Positions 7,799-15,327 of a stretch of 64,000 bases of DNA are shown here, piece after piece. The DNA comes from Actinomycetota bacterium (GTDB lineage Bacteria > Actinomycetota > Actinomycetes > Streptosporangiales > Streptosporangiaceae): contig JAFAYQ010000035.1 of assembly GCA_019240215.1 (NCBI GenBank), forward strand, positions 1 through 64,000, given 5' to 3'. The translations under genes were made by a program, and so were the position numbers. Each line of letters begins with the position of its first letter. Position 1 is the stretch's first letter. The notes beneath the pieces are model-generated. The model searched no databases. It had not been told where the DNA came from and worked only from the letters and a program-made list of their open reading frames with translations.

Positions 7799-8790
7799 CG
7801 GATCGCTCCCAGTTCCTGGTCGTCGGGCACGTCAGCTGATTTCGAGCCGGTCAGCGCGAAGAACGCCCGCTCCAGACTGCGGGTGCGCTCGCCCAGCTGG
7901 CGCAGGGTGATGCCGTACTGGGTGGCCAGCCGGTTCACGTCGGCCGCGCCGAGCCCGCCTTCCTGGACCAGCAGTACGCCGGCGCCCTCGCCCGGCAGTA
8001 CCGTGCAGCCGGCCTCCTGCAGCAGCCGGGCCAGCCGGTCGCGGTCGGCGTCGTGTTCCGGGGCGATCAGGTACTCCGCCTGTTGGGTGGCGCGCAGCGC
8101 GTCCACCGGTCCCTGGTGGACGAGGCGGCCGGCCCTGATCATCACCACGTGGTCGCAGATCTGCTCGATCTCCGAGATCAGGTGGCTGGAGACCAGCACC
8201 GTGATCCCGTCGCCGGCGAACGACCGGATCAGGCTGCGCATCTCGACGATGCCGGCCGGGTCGAGGCCGTTGGTCGGCTCGTCGAGGATCAGCAGTTCGG
8301 GCCCGGCCAGCATGGCGGCCGCGATGCCGAGGCGCTGCTTCATGCCCAGCGAGTACGACCGGTACCGGTCCCCCGCCCGGGCCAGCAGGCCGGAGCGTTC
8401 GAGGACCGGATCGACCGCCGCCAGCGGGAGCCGGCCCAGCCGGGCCAGCACCTTGAGGTTTTCCCGGCCGCTCAGCTGCGGGTAGAAGGCGGGCGACTCG
8501 ATCAGCGCCCCGACCTTGTTCAGGTAGCTGGCGGGCTCGGACAGGCGGCCGCCCAGGATCGTCCCGCTGCCCGAGGTCGGGCGGACCAGCCCCAGCAGCA
8601 TCCGGATCGTCGTCGTCTTGCCGGCCCCGTTCGGCCCCACGAAGCCGCAGACCGCCCCGGCCGGGATGGCCAGCGCCACGTTGTCCACCACGGTCCGGTC
8701 GCCGAAGCGTTTGCTGAGTCCGTCCGTCGACACGGCCAGCGGGGCCGCCGATCGCTCGCCGGTCCGCTGTTCCGCCTGCCCTATGACCAT
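7795..8790 (-). CDS. ABC transporter ATP-binding protein
   Basis: 331 aa. Walker A GPNGAGKTTTIRML, signature YSLGMKQRLGIAAAML (the SLGMKQRL variant typical of drug and peptide exporters), Walker B LLILDEPTNGLDPAG, H-loop VSSHLISEIEQ. The last 110 residues form the usual C-terminal extension. ATG at 8790 gives MVIGQAEQRTGER before the conserved LSKRFGDRTVV; the frame is open about 19 codons further up but without similarity. First gene of the operon ATPase-permease-kinase-regulator. Confidence 0.93.
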   Translation of the reverse strand: MVIGQAEQRTGERSAAPLAVSTDGLSKRFGDRTVVDNVALAIPAGAVCGFVGPNGAGKTTTIRMLLGLVRPTSGSGTILGGRLSEPASYLNKVGALIESPAFYPQLSGRENLKVLARLGRLPLAAVDPVLERSGLLARAGDRYRSYSLGMKQRLGIAAAMLAGPELLILDEPTNGLDPAGIVEMRSLIRSFAGDGITVLVSSHLISEIEQICDHVVMIRAGRLVHQGPVDALRATQQAEYLIAPEHDADRDRLARLLQEAGCTVLPGEGAGVLLVQEGGLGAADVNRLATQYGITLRQLGERTRSLERAFFALTGSKSADVPDDQELGAIR

Positions 8791-8913
8791 GCCCGGAACC
8801 CTAATGACGCCGGCCACCCGGCCACGCCCGCTGCGGGCCAATCTCATTCCCCGGGCGCAGCAATTTCATCCCTGGGGCGTAACCGGGTGCCAGCGGCGTC
8901 ATCCCGGGGGCGG

Positions 8914-10116
8914 CTACCAGCCGGGCGCGAAGATCATGCCCTGCGGCTGCAGCGACGGGCCGCTCAGGGTGACCTTGCTGATGTGGCCGGTCGACATGTT
9001 CAGCTGGCCGAGGTAGTTGGCCGGGAACGCGGGCGGCGCCGGGCAGGTGGCCGGAGCGTTGCTGGCGTCGCAGGGGGTCACGGCCACGAAGGCGGCGCCG
9101 GGCCGGAACGAGCCGGTGACCGTGTCGACGTAGTCCTGGCTGTTGTCGGTGGTGAAAATGCGGCCGGGCCCGGTGACCCAGGCGGTGTCGTCGACCGACT
9201 GGGACAGGCGCAGCACCGCCAGCGACTGCCTGCGGGCGCCGGCGTGGCGCACGTAGATCTGCTCCTTGTCGCCCTGGCTGGTGAGCATGAAGTCACCGCC
9301 AAAGCGCGGCGCGGTGGACGGCACGATCTCGTTGGAGTCGGGGTCGGTGAGGGCAAGCTTGACCGTCTTCCCGGCCGTGGCCCCGGTGTTGGCGACGGTC
9401 GCGCTGGCCTCGTCGTAGAACAGCGGCCGGACGGCGGCGACGTGGGTGCGGCCGTGCAGCGCCACCGCGTAGACGGCCGGGTAGGCCGGGTTCGGGGCGG
9501 CCGCCCCGCTGGTGCCGGGGGCGGAGGCGCTGACCAGCAGCTGGCCGTGGTAGACGGAGATGGCGTCGGTCCCGCCGTGGTGCGGCAGCGGCTCGCTGTA
9601 GGCGTAGTGCCCGATCTGGTGGCCGGGCCGGGCCGCGGGCGTGACCGTGTCCAGGCTGGAGTTGGCGTCCTCGTTGATCGTCGCCACCACGATCCCGGCC
9701 TGCGGATCGGCGGTGAGGCCGTCGCACTTGCCGGTCAGGTCCCACTGCCGGATCTCGCGGCCGCCGGTGGTGAACTCGACCACGGTGCTGTCGCGGTTGC
9801 CGTCGGTGCTGGCCTGGCCCTGGGGACCGACCCCATTCTGGAACGCCACGTACAGCCGGCCCCGCAGCATCGTGATGTCGTCGGGGCTGGTCAGGTGCTC
9901 CTGGTGCCGCTGGCCGGAACCGGCCGCCGTGAACGAGTGCGTCAGCCGCTGCCCGGAGGCGATCCGGGTCACCGTGAACGACGGGGAGCTGCCGTGGTTG
10001 GCAGGGGCCGTGACGGCCGCTCCGGCGCCGGACATGCCGGTCAGGGCCGCGGTGGTCACGCCGACCGCCACCGCGGCGGCCTGGACCAATGGTGAGCCGA
10101 ACCTCTTCTTCTGCAT
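8914..10116 (-). CDS. Secreted protein, beta-propeller-like
   Basis: 400 aa from ATG 10116. A clear signal peptide: KKR n-region, hydrophobic core VQAAAVAVGVTTAALTGM and small residues SGAGAA before the mature part. The mature protein alternates DITMLRGRLYVAF, GLTADPQAGIVVATI, DAISVYHGQLLVSAS and similar beta-rich stretches every 40-50 residues, suggesting a propeller fold. It contains Cys pairs in TPCDASNAPATC. An alternative ATG at 10173 would add 19 residues ahead of the signal peptide and lies immediately next to the inverted repeat at 10178-10200. Function unknown; it is divergent from an ArsR gene that could control it. Confidence 0.75.
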   Translation of the reverse strand: MQKKRFGSPLVQAAAVAVGVTTAALTGMSGAGAAVTAPANHGSSPSFTVTRIASGQRLTHSFTAAGSGQRHQEHLTSPDDITMLRGRLYVAFQNGVGPQGQASTDGNRDSTVVEFTTGGREIRQWDLTGKCDGLTADPQAGIVVATINEDANSSLDTVTPAARPGHQIGHYAYSEPLPHHGGTDAISVYHGQLLVSASAPGTSGAAAPNPAYPAVYAVALHGRTHVAAVRPLFYDEASATVANTGATAGKTVKLALTDPDSNEIVPSTAPRFGGDFMLTSQGDKEQIYVRHAGARRQSLAVLRLSQSVDDTAWVTGPGRIFTTDNSQDYVDTVTGSFRPGAAFVAVTPCDASNAPATCPAPPAFPANYLGQLNMSTGHISKVTLSGPSLQPQGMIFAPGW

Positions 10117-10177
10117 GCGGTCAGCCCACCGCCCGAAAGCAGACCACACATGATCACGACCTGAACGGAGCATGACA

Positions 10178-10200
10178 CTTACTACATTGTCGGTAGTAGG
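10178..10200. promoter_or_regulatory. Inverted repeat in secreted protein/arsR divergent region
   Basis: CTTACTAC-ATTGTCG-GTAGTAGG: two 8-bp arms with one mismatch, separated by 7 bp. It sits in the short divergent region between the secreted-protein gene and the ArsR gene, where ArsR repressors usually bind. It is a good candidate operator shared by both directions. Confidence 0.55.
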
Positions 10201-10248
10201 AAGGGCAGCCTGGACACCGCCTTGTGACAGTGATAGCTTGCGCAAGCC

Positions 10249-10581
10249 ATGACTAACGCAAGGTCTCTCATCGAGGTGCTCGGCGAGCCGATGCGCATCA
10301 CCATCCTCGAGCGGCTGCTGGACGCCCCGGCGACCGCGACCGAGCTCGCCCAGCAGCTGCCGGTGACCCGCTCGGCCATCTCCCAGCATCTGCAGACGAT
10401 GAAGTCGGCCGGGCTGGTCGCCGACACCCCGGCCGGCACCCGCCGCGTCTACGCCGTCGACCCGGACGCGCTGGCCCTGTTGCGCAGCTACTTCGACGCC
10501 TTCTGGAACCGCTCGCTCGAAGGTTTCCGCCGCGCCGCCGAGACGGCGCCCACCCCGATCCGCCCCGGAGGTACGCCGTGA
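10249..10581 (+). CDS. ArsR-family transcriptional regulator
   Basis: 110 aa. A single winged-helix domain: EPMRITILERLLDAPATATELAQQLPVTRSAISQHLQTMKSAGLV, then the wing GTRRVYAVDPDAL. No Cys, so it is not a thiol/metal-sensing ArsR; this subgroup usually acts with SRPBCC genes. It ends in a 4-nt overlap with the downstream AHSA1/YciI gene, a typical ArsR-SRPBCC pairing. It probably binds the repeat at 10178-10200. Confidence 0.92.
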   Translation: MTNARSLIEVLGEPMRITILERLLDAPATATELAQQLPVTRSAISQHLQTMKSAGLVADTPAGTRRVYAVDPDALALLRSYFDAFWNRSLEGFRRAAETAPTPIRPGGTP

Positions 10582-11408
10582 CCACGCAGTCCAGTCCCAC
10601 CTCGGTCAGCACCGAGATCGACGTCGATGCCGACGCCGAGCACGCGTTCCGCGTTTTCACCGAAAAAATCGGCACTTGGTGGGATGACGACAAGCACATC
10701 CTGCAGGCTCCGCTGGCCGAGATGATCTTCGAGCCTTACGTGGGCGGCCACATCATCGACCGCGGCACCGACGGCAGCGAGTGCCGGTGGGCCACGATCC
10801 TCGCCTACGAGCCGCCCGCCCGGGTCTGTTTCAGCTGGAACATCAACCTGCAGTGGCAGCTCGAAACCAACCCGGACCGCACCAGCGAAGTCGAGATCAC
10901 CTTCACCCCGCTGGCGGCCAGCCGCACCCGGGTCGTGCTCACCCACCGGCACCTGGACCGGCACGGCGACGGCTGGGAAGGAATGCGCGACGCGGTCGGC
11001 TCCGGCTGGAGCCTGGAAGGCTTCGCCAAGGCGGCCCAGCAGCCGGCCGGCGGCGGGCTCGCCGAGGCACTTCCGGTCATCACCGACGAGGTGATGCGGT
11101 CCCGGCTGGCCGAGGTCCAGCCCTACACGATGCTGGTGCTGAACACCACGCCGGCCTTCGCCCGGCCGGCCTGCGACGCCATCATCTGGGAGCACGGGCG
11201 CCGCAATATGACCCTGGTGGAAGCGGGTCTGCTGGCAGTGGTCCTGCCGGTGGACGATGACAGCAGTGTCGCCGGCTACGGCGTCTTCAACGCCGACGTG
11301 GAGATGACTCGCCGCCTCATGGACGAGGACCCGGGTGTGCGGGCCGGCATCTTCTCGGTCGAGCTGCACCCGGTCCGCGGCTTCCCCGGGTCATCCCTCC
11401 CGGCATAA
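10578..11408 (+). CDS. SRPBCC (AHSA1-like) protein fused to a YciI-like domain
   Basis: 276 aa. Residues 1-165 look like an AHSA1-type SRPBCC domain: STEIDVDADAEHAFRVFTEKIGTWW at the start, WATILAYEPPARVCFSW, and the closing helix GWEGMRDAVGSGWSLEGFAKAA. Residues about 175-270 (PYTMLVLNTTPAF, WEHGRRNMTLVEAGLL, AGYGVFNADVEMTRRLMDEDPGV) match the YciI/DGPF-like ferredoxin-fold family. GTG start at 10578 with GGAGG upstream, overlapping the ArsR stop by 4 nt. Both domains bind small hydrophobic ligands in other proteins; the ligand and any catalytic role here are unknown. Confidence 0.8.
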   Translation: MTTQSSPTSVSTEIDVDADAEHAFRVFTEKIGTWWDDDKHILQAPLAEMIFEPYVGGHIIDRGTDGSECRWATILAYEPPARVCFSWNINLQWQLETNPDRTSEVEITFTPLAASRTRVVLTHRHLDRHGDGWEGMRDAVGSGWSLEGFAKAAQQPAGGGLAEALPVITDEVMRSRLAEVQPYTMLVLNTTPAFARPACDAIIWEHGRRNMTLVEAGLLAVVLPVDDDSSVAGYGVFNADVEMTRRLMDEDPGVRAGIFSVELHPVRGFPGSSLPA

Positions 11409-11442
11409 ACGGAATATTTCGCCCGGATGGGGCAAGGGGCCG

Positions 11443-12540
11443 CTAGTGGTGCCACCAGGGGGCCGGCGACGCGCTGGCCGGGGTCGCGCCCTCTGGTTGC
11501 GCGCCCTCCGGGGTCTCGTGGACGTGGAGGAACAGCGGCAGGTCGTCGGCGGCGGGGCCGGGGGCCCGGTGGGCGGCCGCCTGGGCGCTGGAGCCGTCCT
11601 TGGCGTTGGACCCGGACTTGGCCAGCACCAGCAGCAGGATGCCGCTGACGGCGACGACCACGATCCACAGCGGCCGGCCGTTGACCCGGCCCCAGTCGTT
11701 CAGGCCGTGCAGGATCATGGCGGCCGCCAGGCCGATCCAGGCGGTCGCGTACCACTTGTGCCGCCGGGTCACCGCCAGCCCGATGAAGTAGCCGGTCAGG
11801 CCGGACCAGCAGGCGTGAGAGATCGGGTCGGTCAGGAACCGCCACACGAAGTCGAGGGTGAAGTAGCGGACCGGCTCGATCAGCACCGAGAACAGCGCGG
11901 TGGGGGCGTCGTGGCCGGTGGCCAGCAGCCGCTCGATCTCGGGGACGGCGGACTTGATGGTCAGGTAGAACTGCTCGACGCCGTTGACCGTGAAGTAGTG
12001 CACGACCTCGCTGGCCCCGAACGCCAGGCCGCTGACCGCGCCCAGGAACAGGTAGTCGCGCGGGGTCAGGCTCCGCCGCCGGTAGACCAGCACCACCACC
12101 AGCACCGGGATGGCCTTGGCGAGCTCCTCCGGCAGGCCGATGGTGAAGATGCTCTGGCCCAGGCCGGTGTTGGCGGCGTGCAGGTCGGCTTCCAGGGTGA
12201 TCGCGAGCGGCACCTCGACCACCAGCGCGACCACCGTCACCAGCACCAGCATCGCCCGGGTGACCTGTTCGGGGCGGATGATGATGCCGAGCAGCAGCAG
12301 CCAGGCGATGCTGAAGTAGGCGGCGAAGATCCAGGCCACGTGGTCGAAGGTGCTGGCGGTGGGGTCGGCCCCGAGGATGACCAGGGCGATCGGCGGCACG
12401 CAGATCAGCACCAGGAACAGCAGCACCGGCCAGCCGAGCAGCGACCGGAGCTGGAAGCCCTGGTCGAGCCCGAACAGCTCACTGGCCAGCCCGCGGCCGC
12501 GGGACTCGGCGGACGGTATCGGCGGACGTGCGGACGTCAT
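11443..12540 (-). CDS. PrsW-family intramembrane metalloprotease
   Basis: 365 aa with about eight membrane helices. Family motifs are visible in order: GLPEELAKAIPV (EExxK), GAVSGLAFGASEVVHYF (FxxxE), SHACWSGLTGYFIG and ILHGLND (metal-binding His/Asp). Hydrophilic N- and C-terminal tails (the last about 40 residues are Pro/Ala-rich). PrsW of Bacillus cleaves the anti-sigma factor RsiW; actinobacterial targets are mostly unknown. ATG at 12540 is preceded by AAGGGGAG. No anti-sigma factor gene is adjacent. Confidence 0.88.
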   Translation of the reverse strand: MTSARPPIPSAESRGRGLASELFGLDQGFQLRSLLGWPVLLFLVLICVPPIALVILGADPTASTFDHVAWIFAAYFSIAWLLLLGIIIRPEQVTRAMLVLVTVVALVVEVPLAITLEADLHAANTGLGQSIFTIGLPEELAKAIPVLVVVLVYRRRSLTPRDYLFLGAVSGLAFGASEVVHYFTVNGVEQFYLTIKSAVPEIERLLATGHDAPTALFSVLIEPVRYFTLDFVWRFLTDPISHACWSGLTGYFIGLAVTRRHKWYATAWIGLAAAMILHGLNDWGRVNGRPLWIVVVAVSGILLLVLAKSGSNAKDGSSAQAAAHRAPGPAADDLPLFLHVHETPEGAQPEGATPASASPAPWWHH

Positions 12541-12644
12541 CGGCTGGTCTCCCCTTGCATCGCTACGGCCGGGCCAGCTCATTTAAGCAAGCGGGCGGGC
12601 GGCCGCCCCGCAACGGCGGGCCTGAATCGGACTAGTCTTTGCCC

Positions 12645-13871
12645 GTGGCTACGCCGATCGGGCCGCTGCCGGACGCGGAGGACAGGCTCAGAGACATCCG
12701 CGCGATCACTGACGCCGCCCTGTCCTACCTCAGCGCCGACGCCTTCCTCACCGAGCTGCTGGGCCGGGTGAAGGCGAGCCTGGACGCCGACACCGCGGCC
12801 GTGCTGCTGCTCGACGCCAGCGGCAGGCAGCTGATCGCCACCGCCGCCAGCGGTCTGGAGGAGGAGGTCCGGCAGGGCGTCCACATCCTGGTCGGGCAGG
12901 GATTCGCGGGGCGGATCGCGGCCGAGGCGCGGCCGGTCGCCCTGGATCACGTCGACCACACCAGCGTGCTCAACCCGATTTTGTGGGAGAAGGGGATCCG
13001 CTCCCTGATCGGGGTGCCGCTGCTGGTCAACGGGGCCGTGATCGGCGTGCTGCACGTGGGCTCGCTCAGCAGGCGCGAGTTCGGCACCGACGACGTGACG
13101 CTGCTGCAACTGGCGGCCGAACGCGCGGCCCTGGCGGTCCAGTCGCTGCGGTCCCGCGACGACCTGGCCGCCGCCACCGCCCTGCAGCAGAGCCTGCTGC
13201 CCTCCGAGCTGCCCACGGTCCCGGGGGTGGAGGTCGCCGCCCGCTACGTGCCCGGGCACGGCCGGGTCGGCGGGGACTGGTACGACGTGTTCACGCTGCC
13301 GTCCGGCCAGCTGTGCGTGGTGATGGGCGACGTCGCCGGTTCCGGCCTGCCGGCCGCGGTCATCATGGGCCGGATGCGCAGCGCCCTGCGCGCGTACGCG
13401 CTGGAGACGCGCGACCCGGCCGAGGTGCTGCGGCGGCTCGACCGCAAGATGCAGCACTTCGAGTCCGACGTCATGGCCACCGTGTCCTACACGGTCGCCG
13501 ATCCCGGCACCGGACGGCTGGACATCGCGTCGGCCGGTCACTTCCCGCCGGTCGTGGCCGTCCCCGGCCGGAACGCAGTGCTGGCCGACATCGCCGTCGG
13601 CGTCCCGATCGGCGTCGCCGACGACCCGCCCCGGCTGACCACCACCATCGGGCTGGCGCCGGGGACCGTCCTCGGCCAGTTCACCGACGGACTGGTGGAA
13701 CGGCGTGGTGCCCTGATCGACGACCGGCTCGCCCTGCTGTGCCGGACGATCACGCCCGCACCCCCGGAGAGTGTCTGTGTCGCGGTGATGGGAACGCTGG
13801 TGGGCCGGGAGCCGGTCGGGGACGACGTCGCCCTGCTGGTGCTGCGCTGGCAGCCGCCGGACTGGGCTTGA
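12645..13871 (+). CDS. GAF domain-containing SpoIIE-type PP2C phosphatase
   Basis: 408 aa. The GAF domain (about 25-165) contains DTAAVLLLDASGRQLIATAASGLEEEV and IGVPLLVNGAVIGVLHVGS. The phosphatase domain (about 185-405) has the metal-binding GGDWYDVF, VVMGDVAGSGLPAAVIMGRMRSAL and later QFTDGLVERR and GDDVALLVLR. Such proteins dephosphorylate anti-anti-sigma proteins (RsbU-like) in response to a GAF-bound signal. GTG at 12645 is the likely start; TTG at 12639 is also in frame. It ends 3 nt before the convergent monooxygenase gene. Confidence 0.93.
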   Translation: MATPIGPLPDAEDRLRDIRAITDAALSYLSADAFLTELLGRVKASLDADTAAVLLLDASGRQLIATAASGLEEEVRQGVHILVGQGFAGRIAAEARPVALDHVDHTSVLNPILWEKGIRSLIGVPLLVNGAVIGVLHVGSLSRREFGTDDVTLLQLAAERAALAVQSLRSRDDLAAATALQQSLLPSELPTVPGVEVAARYVPGHGRVGGDWYDVFTLPSGQLCVVMGDVAGSGLPAAVIMGRMRSALRAYALETRDPAEVLRRLDRKMQHFESDVMATVSYTVADPGTGRLDIASAGHFPPVVAVPGRNAVLADIAVGVPIGVADDPPRLTTTIGLAPGTVLGQFTDGLVERRGALIDDRLALLCRTITPAPPESVCVAVMGTLVGREPVGDDVALLVLRWQPPDWA

Positions 13872-13874
13872 GGC

Positions 13875-15200
13875 TCAGCGCGGCAGCAGCGCGGCCGGGT
13901 GCGGCAGGCCGAGGTGGTCACGCAGGGTGCGGCCGGTGTACTCGGTGCGGAACCGGCCGCGGCCCTGCAGGATCGGGACGACCTGGTCGGCGAACGTGGC
14001 CAGCTCGTAGGGCAGGGTCGAGCCCATGATCGTGAAGCCGTCGACCGCGCCCGCGTCCTGCCAGGCAATGATGTGGTCGGCCAGTTGCTCGGGGGTGCCG
14101 ACGAAGTGGCTCTGGCCGGCGCCGCCGCTGGTGTGATCGGTCAGCTCGCGCAGGGTGGCCTGCGGGCGGGCCCGGGCCGCCTCGAACAGCAGCTCGGCCC
14201 GGCTGGACGGGGCCGTCTCACCGTCCGCCCACAGGCGGGCGGGCAACGGGGCGTCGGGGTCGAACCCGTCGGGCTCCAGCCCGGCCGTGTAGAGCGCGTT
14301 CTGCCAGCGAAAGTCGGGACTGGCCAGCTCCTCAAGGCGCTGGGCGCGGGCCTGGGCCTCGGCCTCGGTGCCGCCCAGCGTCACCATCAGCGCGGGCAGC
14401 ACCAGCACGTGGGCGGGGTCACGGCCGGCCGCGGCCGCCTGCTCGTGCAGGCTGGACCGGAACGCGACCGCCGCCGCCAGTGACGGCGGCCCGGAGAACA
14501 CCAGGTCGGCGTAGCGGGCGGCCAGCCCGATGCCGGCCGCCGACTGGCCGGCCTGGACCAGCACCGGGTGGCCCTGCGGGGGCCGGGGGAACGGCAGCAC
14601 GCCTTGGCTGTCGTAGTACTGGCCGTGGAAGCGCGGGTCGTGCAGCCGGCCGCGGTCGGCCCAGACGCCGTGCTCGCGGTCGCCGATCACCGCGTCGTCG
14701 TCCCAGCTGTCCCACACCCGCTGGACGACCTCGACGAACTCGTGGGCGCGGGCGTAGCGGTCGGCATGATCGGGGTGGAATGGCTCGCCGAAAGCGGCCG
14801 CCGCCAGCGGCGTGACCGTGGTGACGATGTTCCAGCCGGCCCGGCCGCCGCTGAGATGGTCGAGGGTGGCGAACCGGCGGGCCAGCTCCCACGGCTTGCT
14901 GTAGGTGGTCGAGCCGGTCCCGATCAGCCCGATGCGGCTGGTGGTGGCGGCCAGCGCCGACAGCACCGAGATCGGGTCGAACTGGGTCTGGGGCAGGTAG
15001 GTGGCCCGGTACTCGGCGATGGCGATGTTGTCGGCCAGGAAGATCGAGTCCATCAGGCCGCGCTCGGCGATCCGCCCGATCTCGGCGTAGTACGGCAGCC
15101 CGAGCACGCCGCGGACGTCGTCGGGTACCACCCGCCAGGCCGACTCGTGGTAGCCGTTCGGCCAGATGAAGGCGTTGAAGTGCAGCGGCCGGGCCGTCAT
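13875..15200 (-). CDS. NtaA/SnaA-family FMNH2-dependent monooxygenase
   Basis: 441 aa, a luciferase-like TIM-barrel flavoprotein of the NtaA/SnaA/DszA group. Recognisable segments: LHFNAFIWPNGYHESAWR at the N-terminus, GLMDSIFLADNIAI, SRIGLIGTGSTTYSKPWELARRFATLDHLSGGRAGWNIVTT, HPVLVQAGQSAAGIGLAARYADLVF. Members oxygenate chelators, sulfones, dibenzothiophene or streptogramins using FMNH2 from a separate reductase. ATG at 15200 has GAGGAGG upstream. Divergent from the aryl-acid ligase, so possibly part of the same catabolic unit; the substrate is unknown. Confidence 0.9.
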   Translation of the reverse strand: MTARPLHFNAFIWPNGYHESAWRVVPDDVRGVLGLPYYAEIGRIAERGLMDSIFLADNIAIAEYRATYLPQTQFDPISVLSALAATTSRIGLIGTGSTTYSKPWELARRFATLDHLSGGRAGWNIVTTVTPLAAAAFGEPFHPDHADRYARAHEFVEVVQRVWDSWDDDAVIGDREHGVWADRGRLHDPRFHGQYYDSQGVLPFPRPPQGHPVLVQAGQSAAGIGLAARYADLVFSGPPSLAAAVAFRSSLHEQAAAAGRDPAHVLVLPALMVTLGGTEAEAQARAQRLEELASPDFRWQNALYTAGLEPDGFDPDAPLPARLWADGETAPSSRAELLFEAARARPQATLRELTDHTSGGAGQSHFVGTPEQLADHIIAWQDAGAVDGFTIMGSTLPYELATFADQVVPILQGRGRFRTEYTGRTLRDHLGLPHPAALLPR

Positions 15201-15275
15201 GGGCAAGCCTCCTCGGTGGATGCTCAGGCGACAGCAACGCGGCGGCGGCACTCATTCCATTTACGGTGATGTCGA

Positions 15276-15293
15276 AATATTGACGTTAGTATT
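15276..15293. promoter_or_regulatory. Imperfect palindrome in divergent promoter region
   Basis: AATATTGACGTTAGTATT matches its own reverse complement at 14 of 18 positions. It lies in the A+T-rich part of the 127-bp region between the NtaA-type gene and the aryl-acid ligase operon. It is a candidate operator for the TetR regulator encoded at the end of this group (18533-19225). Confidence 0.45.
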
Positions 15294-15327
15294 GAACTTG
15301 GGCCGGGCGGCCGCTTACGCTGACCGC

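Noticed and set aside
8053-10095. 680-codon plus-strand frame over the ABC ATPase and secreted-protein genes
   Set aside because: Antisense shadow with Arg/Gly/Ala-rich composition and no recognisable motif.
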